Source: a virus
Strand: one strand, 5' to 3'
DNA length: 35,461 nucleotides
IMG/VR virus record: IMGVR_UViG_3300032315_001112
Location: 1 to 35,461 of that record
The translations under genes were made by a program, and so were the position numbers. Of the stretch, positions 8,975 through 15,202 are shown piece after piece. Under the pieces are notes generated by a model. That model was not told the origin of the DNA. It searched no databases and saw only the letters and a list, made by a program, of their open reading frames with translations. Position 1 is the first letter of the stretch. Each line of letters opens with the position of its first letter.

Positions 8975-9023
8975 CACCTTGACATGGTGGGGGTCGTTGG
9001 TTCGAGTCCAATCGCGCCTACCA
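8975..9023 (+). other. attP core: 3' half of a tRNA-Val(GAC) gene
   Basis: This stretch reads as the 3' part of a tRNA: anticodon stem CACC/GGTG around loop TTGACAT (8979-8985, anticodon GAC), variable loop GGGTC, T-arm GTTGG-TTCGAGT-CCAAT (8996-9012), acceptor strand CGCGCCT, discriminator A and CCA (9021-9023). No matching D-arm or AGGCGCG-like 5' acceptor strand lies at the proper distance upstream, so it is not a complete tRNA. From memory, the arm sequences are those of bacterial tRNA-Val(GAC). A 3' tRNA fragment near a tyrosine integrase gene is the classic attP arrangement, in which integration rebuilds the host tRNA gene. Confidence 0.85.
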
Positions 9024-9061
9024 TCTACGCCCGGTGAGCTGGACTCACCGGGCACCGTAGA
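9024..9061. repeat. Long hairpin abutting attP
   Basis: GCCCGGTGAG (9029-9038) pairs with CTCACCGGGC (9044-9053) over ten perfect base pairs with a 5-nt loop. TCTACG (9024-9029) can also pair with CGTAGA (9056-9061) below a small bulge. It starts at the base after the tRNA CCA. It could be a tRNA terminator carried with the att site, or a recombination-directing structure. There is no U-tract on either strand. Confidence 0.6.
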
Positions 9062-9072
9062 TGGATCTGAGA

Positions 9073-9101
9073 ACAGCCTGAGAACGTCACGCGCAGGCTG
9101 T
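9073..9101 (-). terminator. Terminator-like hairpin after the 9120-9323 gene
   Basis: ACAGCCTG (9073-9080) and CAGGCTGT (9094-9101) form an 8-bp perfect inverted repeat with a 13-nt loop, 19 nt past the stop of the minus-strand gene ending at 9120. The following minus-strand bases (TCTCAGATCC) are not a clean U-tract, so intrinsic termination is uncertain. Its placement would insulate attP from the integrase/ligase transcript. Confidence 0.45.
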
Positions 9102-9119
9102 CGAAGTCACATCGAAGCG

Positions 9120-9323
9120 TCACAGCCCTCCGGCCTTCATGATCTTGTCGATCACGTGCCCAGCTTCGACGTTGACGTGGAAGAGGTAGTAGCCTTCGGG
9201 CTCCGGCTCGCAGTAGAAGCTCACCGACGCGCAGACCAGCGCTTTGGCCAGCCACGCAGCTTCGAGTTCGGTGACGCAGCGACGGGATGTCGTCGGCGTC
9301 GTGTTCGTGTTGATGACGAGCAT
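9120..9323 (-). CDS. Small hypothetical protein
   Basis: A 67-aa product starting at ATG 9323, which overlaps the TGA of the upstream gene (ATGA). AAGGAG lies eight bases upstream. An alternating hydrophobic pattern (LEAAWLAKALVCASVSFY, then GYYLFHVNVEAGHVIDKIM) suggests a small alpha/beta fold. No family recognised. It is the last gene of the Xis-like-integrase-ligase operon before attP. Confidence 0.65.
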   Translation of the reverse strand: MLVINTNTTPTTSRRCVTELEAAWLAKALVCASVSFYCEPEPEGYYLFHVNVEAGHVIDKIMKAGGL

Positions 9324-9514
9324 CACGCAGGCTCCTTGTCCACCACGGTCGGGTAGACCTTCCGATCACGCGGAGTTGCTGTGCGGATGCGCACCCAGCC
9401 GATGCCGACCCACTCCATCAGGTTGATGCCATCGACCACGCGGTCGTACTTCTTCTCGTTGCCCGCGGCCATGCGCAGGTTGCCGAGTTCGCGGCGAAGG
9501 ACAGTCGTGGTCAC
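9323..9514 (-). CDS. Small basic hypothetical protein
   Basis: A 63-aa product. The GTG start at 9514 overlaps the ligase stop region by sequence TGATGTGA and is preceded by GGGAG at six bases. The N-terminal third is basic and helical (LRRELGNLRMAAGNEKK); the rest is beta-like (MEWVGIGWVRIRTATPRDRK). No recognisable family. Tight coupling on both sides supports it being a real gene. Confidence 0.65.
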   Translation of the reverse strand: MTTTVLRRELGNLRMAAGNEKKYDRVVDGINLMEWVGIGWVRIRTATPRDRKVYPTVVDKEPA

Positions 9515-9515
9515 A

Positions 9516-10391
9516 TCACGCTCCCGCAGGCCGTAAGCCCAGGTACACCGGGTGGCGCGGCTTGTCTTTCACGCCGACGGGGAAGGACTTGTACTTGATG
9601 GTCGAGCCAATGCAGCCGTCCTGCTTCCAAAAGTAGTGCCGGTCTTCGGCAGTGAACCCGGTGCCGATGTTGAACTCGACGCCGGTCTTCACGTCGCGCA
9701 CGACAAGCGCGCCCATCGTGCCCTTGCCGACCAGTCCGGCCTTGGCCGTGCTGCGCTTCGTGCGGCCCAGCTCGTTGGTCTGCGCCTCGTTGCCGTTGAA
9801 CATCTCTTCTTCGATGCCGATGACCACAGCCTCGCTATCCTCGAAACGCTTGACCTTGAGCAGCTCACCGCCCTTGGTCGTAGCGCGGCCGAACTTGTAC
9901 TGGGCGTTCGGATCGGCCAGCATGACGCCCTCGTAGCCGAGGTTGACTTGCTGCGCCTCGTAGGCGTCCAGCTCGTCGCGGCTGCGCAGCAGTGTGTGGC
10001 CGATGTAGCGAATATCGGCAAACGGCTGAACTGCGGATGACACCCAGGTGATCCGTTCTGCGAACGGCCCAGGCCGGTCCCACTGGTCGAACACGTAGTA
10101 GGTGGCCCGGGGCTCGCCTTCGTGGCCCATCACGCCGGACACGGTGTTGCGGTACACGTCGTGATCAGTGGGCTCGCCGACGATCAGCTCGCCGTCCAGG
10201 CCCTCCAGCATCGCCACGCTGAGCTTGTTGAACAGGTAGCGGTTCGGCACCTCCTTGAGCGTGCGCGTCAGCAGCTTGTTGCCGACCACGCTGGCGCGGA
10301 TGCCGTCGAGCTTGGGCGAGCCGTAGATGGGGAAGCGGACGTTGTCCAGGTCAGCCGGCGATGCCAGCATGGGCTTGAAGGTCTTGCTCAC
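9516..10391 (-). CDS. ATP-dependent DNA ligase
   Basis: A 291-aa protein with the nucleotidyltransferase motifs of ATP-dependent ligases: motif I KLDG at 27-30 (K27 is the predicted adenylated lysine in SPKLDGIRA), motif III DGELIVG, motif IV EGVMLADP and motif V LLKVKRF. An OB-fold-like C-terminal region follows (GALVVRDVKTGVEFNIGTGF). The short, minimal architecture matches T7-type phage ligases that seal nicks during replication and recombination. The GTG start at 10391 overlaps the upstream stop (GTGA). It is encoded in the same run as the integrase. Confidence 0.93.
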   Translation of the reverse strand: MSKTFKPMLASPADLDNVRFPIYGSPKLDGIRASVVGNKLLTRTLKEVPNRYLFNKLSVAMLEGLDGELIVGEPTDHDVYRNTVSGVMGHEGEPRATYYVFDQWDRPGPFAERITWVSSAVQPFADIRYIGHTLLRSRDELDAYEAQQVNLGYEGVMLADPNAQYKFGRATTKGGELLKVKRFEDSEAVVIGIEEEMFNGNEAQTNELGRTKRSTAKAGLVGKGTMGALVVRDVKTGVEFNIGTGFTAEDRHYFWKQDGCIGSTIKYKSFPVGVKDKPRHPVYLGLRPAGA

Positions 10392-10672
10392 GGCGTGAAG
10401 TCCAGGCTGAACGAGCCGTTGTTGATGATCCCGCGCACCTTGCTTTCCAGATCGTCGTCATCCGAGCGGTCCTTCAGTTCGTCCTCGATGTGATCGACGA
10501 CGGTGGACGGGTTGTTGGCGATGACTTCGAGCACACGGTCCTCGAAGCCGTTGACCTCTTCGAGCTTCTTCTCCAGCTCGGCGATGCGGGCTTCGAGAGG
10601 TGCGCTGATCTGGATGGCGAACTGATGGACGAACGCCTCGAACATGACGAGAGCGGGTGTGGGATCACTCAT
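10388..10672 (-). CDS. Coiled-coil acidic protein between integrase and ligase
   Basis: A 94-aa product. ATG 10672 overlaps the integrase stop (ATGA) and is chosen over upstream in-frame codons that would lie inside the integrase gene. It contains a clear heptad-type coiled coil (APLEARIAELEKKLEEVNG) and then an acidic segment (DELKDRSDDDDLESK). No family name recognised. The acidic coiled-coil composition would suit a protein-interaction or DNA-mimic role, but this is inference. It is translationally coupled on both sides. Confidence 0.75.
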   Translation of the reverse strand: MSDPTPALVMFEAFVHQFAIQISAPLEARIAELEKKLEEVNGFEDRVLEVIANNPSTVVDHIEDELKDRSDDDDLESKVRGIINNGSFSLDFTP

Positions 10673-11658
10673 GGTTTCTTTCTGCTGTTGTCTGCGAACC
10701 CAGCCAGATGGCTGGGAGCGTGGTGGGCGTAGTTCATGACCATGCGAAGGTCTGACCACGCCCCGAGCTTCTGCAACACGTCCAGCGGCGTGCCGTTCTG
10801 GACGTGCCAGGTGGCCCACGTGTGGCGCAAGCCGTGCCACGTGAAGCCGACGTAGCTGCCGTCCTCGTAGCGGCCCAGGCCGGCTCGGATACAGGCCGCC
10901 ATGAACGCCGTCTTGACCGAGACGATGGGTTGGCCCCGGTAGAGGAACACCGCGCCCTCGCGGTGCGGCAGCGGCGTCAGTAGATTGACCGCGTCTATCG
11001 ACAGCGGCACGCTGATAGCCTCAGCGCCCTTGGCGTCTTCGGCCTCGATCCAGACTAGCCGGCGGTCGAGGTCGACCCGGTCCCAGGTCAGGCCCAGCAC
11101 GTTGGCCCTGCGCAGCCCCGTAGCGAGCGCAAACGCTGCCGGGGCACGGAGGTGGCTGGGCAGCTCCAGATAGAGCTTCTGCCACTGCTCCAGGGTCAAC
11201 CAGTCACGGGGCTTGGCGGCCTTCTTGACACGCCACACGTGCAGCTTGGGCGCCTCGCGCAGCCAGCCACGGCCGACGGCCAGCGCCAGGATGGCAGCCA
11301 GCATCGTGCGGTAGCGGGTGTAGGTGCCTGGAGTGCGGCAGAACGCACGCAGTCGAGCGTCGATGGCGTCTGCCGTCAAATCCGTCAGCTTGCGGTCAGG
11401 AAAGCCGCGGCCGAACTTGGCCAAGCTCAGCAGCTCTGACTCAGATCGAAGTTCGACATCGCACCACGCGGCTACGGCCTTGCCCCAGGTCAGCCCGGCG
11501 ATCTTGGGCTGCGCCTTCCAGAGGTCGGCCTTGACTTCGTCGTGGATGCGCTGCGCCGCGACGCGATCAGTCTCTCCAGATGACCGACGTACCCGCTGGC
11601 CGGCATGAGCGATGTTGATCCACCAGAACTCACTGCCGGGGCGCTTGTAGAGTGACAT
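10669..11658 (-). CDS. int: Tyrosine integrase
   Basis: A 329-aa site-specific tyrosine recombinase. The catalytic set is complete: R183 in ATGLRRANVLGL, K210 in EDAKGAE, HxxR at 275-278 (HGLRHTW), W301 in the His/Trp position (KLGAWSD) and nucleophile Y310 (VMNYAHH). An N-terminal arm-binding region (YKRPGSEFWWINI) and a SAM-like core-binding domain (about 55-130) precede it. It would recombine the attP at 8975-9023 with a host tRNA-Val gene. It lies about 1.6 kb from attP with only the coiled-coil protein, ligase and two small genes between. The ATG at 11658 lies inside the 3' end of the upstream Xis-like frame. Confidence 0.95.
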   Translation of the reverse strand: MSLYKRPGSEFWWINIAHAGQRVRRSSGETDRVAAQRIHDEVKADLWKAQPKIAGLTWGKAVAAWCDVELRSESELLSLAKFGRGFPDRKLTDLTADAIDARLRAFCRTPGTYTRYRTMLAAILALAVGRGWLREAPKLHVWRVKKAAKPRDWLTLEQWQKLYLELPSHLRAPAAFALATGLRRANVLGLTWDRVDLDRRLVWIEAEDAKGAEAISVPLSIDAVNLLTPLPHREGAVFLYRGQPIVSVKTAFMAACIRAGLGRYEDGSYVGFTWHGLRHTWATWHVQNGTPLDVLQKLGAWSDLRMVMNYAHHAPSHLAGFADNSRKKP

Positions 11659-11843
11659 GGGTCTGCCTTGTAGTGCCCACGCAAGTGAGCGATCAGGTCA
11701 ACCTCCAGGAACACCCACGCACGACCGAGCTTGGCGCCCGGTATCTGCCCGGTGCGCGCACGCTCCTGAAGTGTGTTCTTGTGGATCTTCAGCAGCGCCG
11801 CGGCCTCTTCAAGGCCGAGCGTGCTGGCAGTCGGTTTGTCCAT
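11490..11843 (-). CDS. MerR/excisionase-like HTH protein
   Basis: A 117-aa frame whose first ~55 residues form an Xis/MerR-type winged helix-turn-helix: LGLEEAAALLKIHKNTLQER, then RTGQIPGAKLGRAWVF, the canonical substrate-recognition and wing pattern. Such proteins direct excision or regulate integrase. The tail from about residue 62 overlaps the first 169 bases of the integrase gene in another frame, is Ser/Arg-rich and may carry no conserved function. The start ATG 11843 has only a weak SD-like TGAG. No CI-type repressor is visible in this window, so this may also be a lysogeny regulator. Confidence 0.8.
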   Translation of the reverse strand: MDKPTASTLGLEEAAALLKIHKNTLQERARTGQIPGAKLGRAWVFLEVDLIAHLRGHYKADPCHSTSAPAVSSGGSTSLMPASGYVGHLERLIASRRSASTTKSRPTSGRRSPRSPG

Positions 11844-11885
11844 CAACGATGACTCATTGATTGGCGCCCTCGCGCCGGTGGCGGA

Positions 11886-12110
11886 TCACTTCGCGGCGGA
11901 CTCGTGGCCGGTCAGCTTGTTGAGAAACACGATCAGCGCGCTGCGCGTCGCGTCCACCTCGACCTCGTCGGTGCTGATCTTGATCAGCCCTTCCTTCTTC
12001 AGCCGGGTGCGGGCCTTCGAAGCGTCGCTGGCGCTGGAAGCGAACTCGTGGAACACGCGGTCGTCGGCATCAGGCGACACAAGCGTCGCGGTGGTCTGGT
12101 AGAGCTTCAT
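11886..12110 (-). CDS. Small hypothetical protein with helix-turn-helix-like segment
   Basis: A 74-aa product from ATG 12110. The sequence SSASDASKARTRLKKEGL followed by IKISTDEVEVDATRSALIVF resembles a small winged-helix or alpha/beta fold, but I cannot assign a family. It begins within the 3' end of the upstream gene (12070-12351) in another frame and ends 42 bases before the Xis-like gene start. No good ribosome-binding site is visible, so coupling is likely. Confidence 0.65.
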   Translation of the reverse strand: MKLYQTTATLVSPDADDRVFHEFASSASDASKARTRLKKEGLIKISTDEVEVDATRSALIVFLNKLTGHESAAK

Positions 12111-12351
12111 GGGTGTCGGGGGTCCAGGTTCGGTTGATGTAGCGACCAGGAGGGAAGCCCTTCATGGCCGCGAGGGGGAGGGTGCTCAGGTTGCTGCTGG
12201 AGTCAAGCCGCACGACGGCGCCGTCGAATGGGCCGCCCGTCAGGTGGACTTTCAGCCGCTTGTAGGCGCGGTTGATTGGCTTCTTGCGGATGGGCATCTT
12301 CGCGCCCACCTTGCCCGTGTAGATGCAGCTCGTGTTTCGTTGTCTCTTCAT
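12070..12351 (-). CDS. Small GGPFDG-type phage hypothetical protein
   Basis: A 93-aa product from ATG 12351 (SD-like AGGAC at five bases); an internal ATG at 12297 with AAGGTGG upstream is an alternative start. The core KVHLTGGPFDGAVVRLD is a pattern I associate with short beta-rich phage and actinobacterial proteins of unknown function; GRYINRTWTPD near the C-terminus is similar. It overlaps the preceding gene (12203-12568) in a different frame by up to 149 bases and the following one by 41 bases. Confidence 0.65.
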   Translation of the reverse strand: MKRQRNTSCIYTGKVGAKMPIRKKPINRAYKRLKVHLTGGPFDGAVVRLDSSSNLSTLPLAAMKGFPPGRYINRTWTPDTHEALPDHRDACVA

Positions 12352-12568
12352 GCGCTGTCCTGAAGCGACGAATCTCGTCGAGTGCGTGCTTGACGCTGTG
12401 CTCGTAGCTGGCCGGCGAAGATGGCAGCGACAAGCGTTGATGAATGCCGTTGCCGTGATCCACCGTCGCGTACAGGTGACCGGGCGGCTTGGTCTCGATG
12501 GCCGTGATGACGTAGCCGGCGAGCTTGGCTTTGCGTCTGAACTCACGGACCAACTTGGGGGTGCTCAT
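12203..12568 (-). CDS. HicA-like/small alpha-beta hypothetical protein
   Basis: A 121-aa frame starting at ATG 12568 (ATGA overlap with the upstream stop). The first ~75 residues look like a real domain: KLVREFRRKAKLAGYVITAI, HLYATVDHGNGIHQRLSLPS and SYEHSVKHALDEIRRF, an arrangement similar to short phage proteins with a HicA-like alpha/beta fold. The remaining Arg/His/Gln-rich tail overlaps the next gene in another frame and is probably unconstrained. Toxin function is not supported by context; no HicB-like partner is next to it. Confidence 0.6.
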   Translation of the reverse strand: MSTPKLVREFRRKAKLAGYVITAIETKPPGHLYATVDHGNGIHQRLSLPSSPASYEHSVKHALDEIRRFRTAHEETTKHELHLHGQGGREDAHPQEANQPRLQAAESPPDGRPIRRRRRAA

Positions 12569-12819
12569 GGCTTGCGTTTCCGAGTCGGCCGCAGCCGACT
12601 CATCATCGTCAGCTTCAGCGCTTGATGGTGGAGGGACGAGCCGCTACGGGCGCGATCAACGACGAACGCTGTGGCCTGCTGAGTGTTCTTGAACCGGCTG
12701 CCGAGAGAACCAGCGCCCATGATCAGTTGGTAGACATGCGTCTGGCCGTTGTCGATGACATCCACCAACTGCCAGCCTTCGGCACGGGCTTGCGCTTCCG
12801 CAGCTTCGGTCCAAGTCAT
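12565..12819 (-). CDS. Small hypothetical protein
   Basis: An 84-aa product starting at ATG 12819. A TTG five codons upstream is possible but lies inside the conserved 17-bp element. The N-terminal MTWTEAAEAQARAEGWQLVD resembles the start of short phage proteins that adapt a standard alpha/beta layout; the C-terminus is basic (RSGSSLHHQALKLTMMSRLR). No Shine-Dalgarno is visible, but the 17-bp recurrent element abuts the start codon. It is the first gene after a palindromic hairpin and may begin a transcription unit. Confidence 0.65.
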   Translation of the reverse strand: MTWTEAAEAQARAEGWQLVDVIDNGQTHVYQLIMGAGSLGSRFKNTQQATAFVVDRARSGSSLHHQALKLTMMSRLRPTRKRKP

Positions 12820-12835
12820 TGGGTCTAGGTTCAAT
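12819..12835 (-). promoter_or_regulatory. Recurrent 17-bp element, copy a
   Basis: The plus-strand reads TTGGGTCTAGGTTCAAT, matching the pattern TTGGRTCKARNTTNRAT shared with copies at 16636, 22956, 29292 and 30826. It directly abuts the start codon of the 12565-12819 gene. In transcription direction the AT-rich TACTCTATTTT lies just upstream. Promoter or operator function is inferred from recurrence and placement. Confidence 0.45.
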
Positions 12836-12855
12836 CGAAAATAGAGTAACGGTCA

Positions 12856-12870
12856 GGCCGAACTTCGGCC
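12856..12870 (-). terminator. Perfect palindrome GGCCGAACTTCGGCC
   Basis: A 15-nt perfect odd palindrome six bases beyond the stop of the 12876-13274 gene. It can fold as GGCCG/CGGCC with a 5-nt loop. The minus-strand continuation contains TATTTT about 13 nt later, not immediately adjacent. This may be a weak terminator before the 17-bp element, or an operator. Confidence 0.4.
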
Positions 12871-12875
12871 GCAGG

Positions 12876-13274
12876 TCAATGCTTCTTGATCGTGATCGTG
12901 AAGGTCGGCAGCGTGATGACCACGCTGTCGCCCTCTTCCGTGATTTCGATGTTGGGCCGGCTCAGCAGCTTGTTGACGCTGGCCTGCTCAGCTTTCACCA
13001 GCGCGTCAGCGAGAGTCGGTTTGGGCGGCGGGGTCTGAGGCTTCCACACGTACATCCAGCGCGCCCGCGTGTTGTCGTCCTTCGGAGCAGGTAGGCGCAG
13101 CACCTTGCCCTTGCGCCACAAGTGTCCGAGATAGTCTGACACGCGGTTGACGCTGGTTGCGTGGGCTCTGATTGAGGCGCGCTCAAACAACGTCGCACAA
13201 TCGAGAGGCTCCTTGGCCTTCTTCAGCTCGGCCTCTAGAGCGCCGAACAGTCCGTCTTCGCCTCGTGCTGGCAT
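12876..13274 (-). CDS. Putative winged-helix hypothetical protein
   Basis: A 132-aa product with an excellent ribosome-binding site (AGGAGGTG, five to six bases before ATG 13274). Residues ~20-60 (PLDCATLFERASIRAHATSV, then SDYLGHLWRKGKVLRLP) look like a winged helix-turn-helix of the type that controls small phage operons. The middle is proline-rich (KPQTPPPKPTL). The C-terminus (NIEITEEGDSVVITLPTFTI) alternates charged and hydrophobic residues as in a beta-hairpin. DNA binding is inferred only from the fold pattern. Confidence 0.75.
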   Translation of the reverse strand: MPARGEDGLFGALEAELKKAKEPLDCATLFERASIRAHATSVNRVSDYLGHLWRKGKVLRLPAPKDDNTRARWMYVWKPQTPPPKPTLADALVKAEQASVNKLLSRPNIEITEEGDSVVITLPTFTITIKKH

Positions 13275-13300
13275 AGGGCACCTCCTGGGCTGAAGTGTAT

Positions 13301-13465
13301 TCAGCCGTCGCGCATGTCGCGAGCACCGAGGCGACGGTCGATGCGACTGACCGTCTGACCTCGGCGCACGCGGCGTGCAAGGTAGATCAGCAGCAGTGTG
13401 GTGCTGGTGATCCGGTAGATCGCTGTGATGACCCTGGCGGTAGTGAAGAGAGGTTGGAGGTTCAT
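13301..13465 (-). CDS. Very short membrane protein (54 aa)
   Basis: ATG 13465 overlaps the TGA of the VRR-NUC-like gene (ATGA), and the TGA stop is at 13301-13303. The product has one hydrophobic helix (VITAIYRITSTTLLLIYLA, about 12-30) followed by a strongly basic tail (RRVRRGQTVSRIDRRLGARD), a typical Nin-Cout single-span layout. There is no homologue I can name. It fills what would otherwise be a 187-nt gap in a genome that leaves almost none, which supports translation. Confidence 0.6.
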   Translation of the reverse strand: MNLQPLFTTARVITAIYRITSTTLLLIYLARRVRRGQTVSRIDRRLGARDMRDG

Positions 13466-13899
13466 GTGAGGACGTGGTCCTTGATGCGGTCGGCGATCTG
13501 CTTGCGGGTCAACAAGCTGTCACGGAATTCACCGGCGGTGATCTTTGCTTTCCACTCCAACGGGTTCGTGAAGATCACGCCGCCGTCCTTGCAGCCGACG
13601 ACCACCCACACGTCGCGTCCGTTGAAGTACCGCCGGCGCCCCCAGTCCTGCTGAAGCGCGCTCAGCGGCGACTCCATCTTCTTGCCGCGAGGCGTCACGA
13701 GGTCGATGATCGTGCCCGGCCGCTTGGGCACCTCGATGAACTTCCACTCGATCCAAAGGTCGGCTTTGGGGCCGTCGTACCAGTGGTCGAACGTGCCGCC
13801 TCGGTACGGGTTGGCCATCTTCTCGCGGTGCAGCACCGACTCAGGCGGGAGGTGCTTGTGGACGCTGGTGTAAAACGTGGTCTCAGGCTTGCTTGCCAC
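13462..13899 (-). CDS. VRR-NUC-like endonuclease
   Basis: A 145-aa protein with the PD-(D/E)xK arrangement of VRR-NUC/Holliday-junction-resolvase-like nucleases: GPKADLWIEWKFIE supplies D and ExK, then LSALQQDWGRRRYFNGRDVW matches the conserved Q/W helix, then VVVGCKDGGVIF. Such enzymes in phage replication clusters cut branched or flap DNA. The GTG start at 13899 overlaps the DUF3310 gene by 17 bases, and there is no strong SD, so coupling is likely. Substrate structure cannot be told from sequence. Confidence 0.75.
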   Translation of the reverse strand: MASKPETTFYTSVHKHLPPESVLHREKMANPYRGGTFDHWYDGPKADLWIEWKFIEVPKRPGTIIDLVTPRGKKMESPLSALQQDWGRRRYFNGRDVWVVVGCKDGGVIFTNPLEWKAKITAGEFRDSLLTRKQIADRIKDHVLT

Positions 13900-14278
13900 G
13901 GCGTTCCAGCTCGATCAACAGATCGACCTCGTGCTTGATCTTCTCCAGGTCTTGCACTCCGTCTTTGGCCCGCCAGCGGCAGATGCGCTTGACGATGCAG
14001 CCTTCGAGAAAGCCGAGCTTGTTGGCGTGGATGAACTCGACCGGCTGGATCTTCATGTCCTTGTAGTGGCCGCCGGCCACCTGGACATCGAGCGCGCTGC
14101 TCGGCGCTGCTTCCTTCAGCGGCCAGCCGCCACGAAAGCCGTCGCAAGCAAGGTAAGTGCGGGTGTGGGAAGTGCAGCACTTGGCGCAATACGCCATCTC
14201 GTCGCGGTTGAACTCGTCGCCTGGGCGAGTGACAAACCCGTGTATCGGCGTGAAGCCGCTCGTGTCGACTTGGAGCAT
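13883..14278 (-). CDS. DUF3310-domain protein with zinc-finger-like N-terminus
   Basis: A 131-aa product. The C-terminal half is a DUF3310 domain: VAGGHYKDMKIQPVEFIHAN, GFLEGCIVKRICRWRAKDG and DLEKIKHEVDLLIEL. DUF3310 is widespread in phages and also occurs in T7 gp1.7, which has nucleotide-kinase activity. The canonical KYxxR position here reads KRICR. The N-terminal half has YCAKCCTSHTRTYLACDGF, a possible small metal site. ATG 14278 shares its A with the upstream TGA (TGATG). Likely role: nucleotide metabolism during replication (inference). Confidence 0.8.
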   Translation of the reverse strand: MLQVDTSGFTPIHGFVTRPGDEFNRDEMAYCAKCCTSHTRTYLACDGFRGGWPLKEAAPSSALDVQVAGGHYKDMKIQPVEFIHANKLGFLEGCIVKRICRWRAKDGVQDLEKIKHEVDLLIELERRGKQA

Positions 14279-14805
14279 CACGCCGCCACCTTCATCGCCG
14301 CATGGACGGCCTGCACATACTTCGCTTGGTTGATGGCGTCGCGCAGGGCGTGGTGGTCGTTGGCCGGCTTCGGCACACGGTCAGCACACGGCAGCGAGCG
14401 GTAGGTCCGCACGCAGCGGCTGTTGTAGAACTCCCACGGGGCGTCCCAGCCGAACTTGCTGTACGCGTGCTCCATCATCGGGATGTCGAACGACGCGCCG
14501 TTGCTCCACACGTACCGCTTGTTGTGCCCGAACCAGTCGCTGAGACTGGCGAGCGCCGCTTCCAGCGACTGCTTGGGCTCATGGAAGACCTGCTGTGCGT
14601 CCTTCGACTGCTTGAGCCACCACAGCAGCGTGGCTTCGCTGATGGTGCGCCCCGCGTCGAGGTTGCTGTCGATGGACACGCTGGCGTAGAACCCGGCGTC
14701 GTCGATCTTGTCGCTGTCCAGGTCGAACTTGACGGCTCCGACGGACAAGATCACCGCGTCTGCGGTAATGCCCAGCGTTTCCAGATCGATCATCACATGC
14801 TTCAT
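14278..14805 (-). CDS. DnaQ-like 3'-5' exonuclease
   Basis: A 175-aa DEDDh exonuclease: ExoI MIDLETLG (D and E near residues 6-8), ExoII within FDIPMMEHAY (D) and ExoIII HHALRDAINQAKY (HxAxxD). The length and the wide spacing between motifs resemble the Rv2179c-like / Exo VIII-type family often found in phages. ATG 14805 gives MKHVMIDLETLG; an upstream GTG (14862) would place the start in the terminator-like hairpin, so I did not use it. Processing of recombination ends or RNA is plausible. Confidence 0.88.
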   Translation of the reverse strand: MKHVMIDLETLGITADAVILSVGAVKFDLDSDKIDDAGFYASVSIDSNLDAGRTISEATLLWWLKQSKDAQQVFHEPKQSLEAALASLSDWFGHNKRYVWSNGASFDIPMMEHAYSKFGWDAPWEFYNSRCVRTYRSLPCADRVPKPANDHHALRDAINQAKYVQAVHAAMKVAA

Positions 14806-14837
14806 GTACGTTGTGCAAGAGAGGGTAGAAGAGGCGC

Positions 14838-14865
14838 CCCGTGGGCGCTTGGTGGTGCCCACGGG
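14838..14865 (-). terminator. Terminator-like hairpin before the exonuclease gene
   Basis: CCCGTGGGC (14838-14846) and GCCCACGGG (14857-14865) form a perfect 9-bp stem with a 10-nt loop, 11 bases past the stop of the Ala/Lys-rich protein gene (14876). The minus-strand sequence after it (GCGCCTCTTCTACCCTCTCTT) is pyrimidine-rich, not U-rich. It probably attenuates or processes the transcript between the highly expressed-looking upstream gene and the exonuclease. Confidence 0.55.
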
Positions 14866-14875
14866 ACGCAGCCGA

Positions 14876-15202
14876 TCAGGCTTCGGCGGTGTCGAGCGCA
14901 GCCAGCTCGGCCTCGGCCTTGGTGCCGGCCTTGGCGGCGGCGGCCTTGGCCTTCTCGGCGCCCTTCTTGATGCCGTCCAGCACCTTGCCGGCGGCCTTCA
15001 CCGCGGCGTCGTGCGCCTTCTGGGCGTCGGCCAGCACCTTCGCAGCGGCCTTGACGGCCTTGGCGTGCTCGGCCTCGGCCGCCTTCAGCGCCTTGTCGGC
15101 GTCCTTGACGGCGCCGAGGTGACCGGCGATGTCCTTCTTCAGGGCGGCCTTGGCGGTGCGCAGCTCACCGGCGCTCATGATCTTGCTTTGGGGACGTGCC
15201 AT
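14876..15202 (-). CDS. Ala/Lys-rich helical (histone H1-like) protein
   Basis: A 108-aa, highly charged Ala/Lys protein, essentially one long helix (DADKALKAAEAEHAKAVKAA and repeats of AKA/KAA up to the acidic LAALDTAEA tail). It resembles H1-like or coiled-coil DNA-binding proteins by composition only; no globular domain is visible. ATG 15202 has AAGGAG eight bases upstream, one of the strongest ribosome sites here. It is flanked downstream by a stem-loop, consistent with a separately tuned, abundant product. DNA condensation is inference. Confidence 0.8.
   Translation of the reverse strand: MARPQSKIMSAGELRTAKAALKKDIAGHLGAVKDADKALKAAEAEHAKAVKAAAKVLADAQKAHDAAVKAAGKVLDGIKKGAEKAKAAAAKAGTKAEAELAALDTAEA

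Noticed and set aside
8916-9023. A complete 108-nt tRNA using GGCGCG at 8917 as the 5' acceptor strand
   Set aside because: Distance is too long and no D-arm lies between; a 3' fragment (attP) explains the sequence better.
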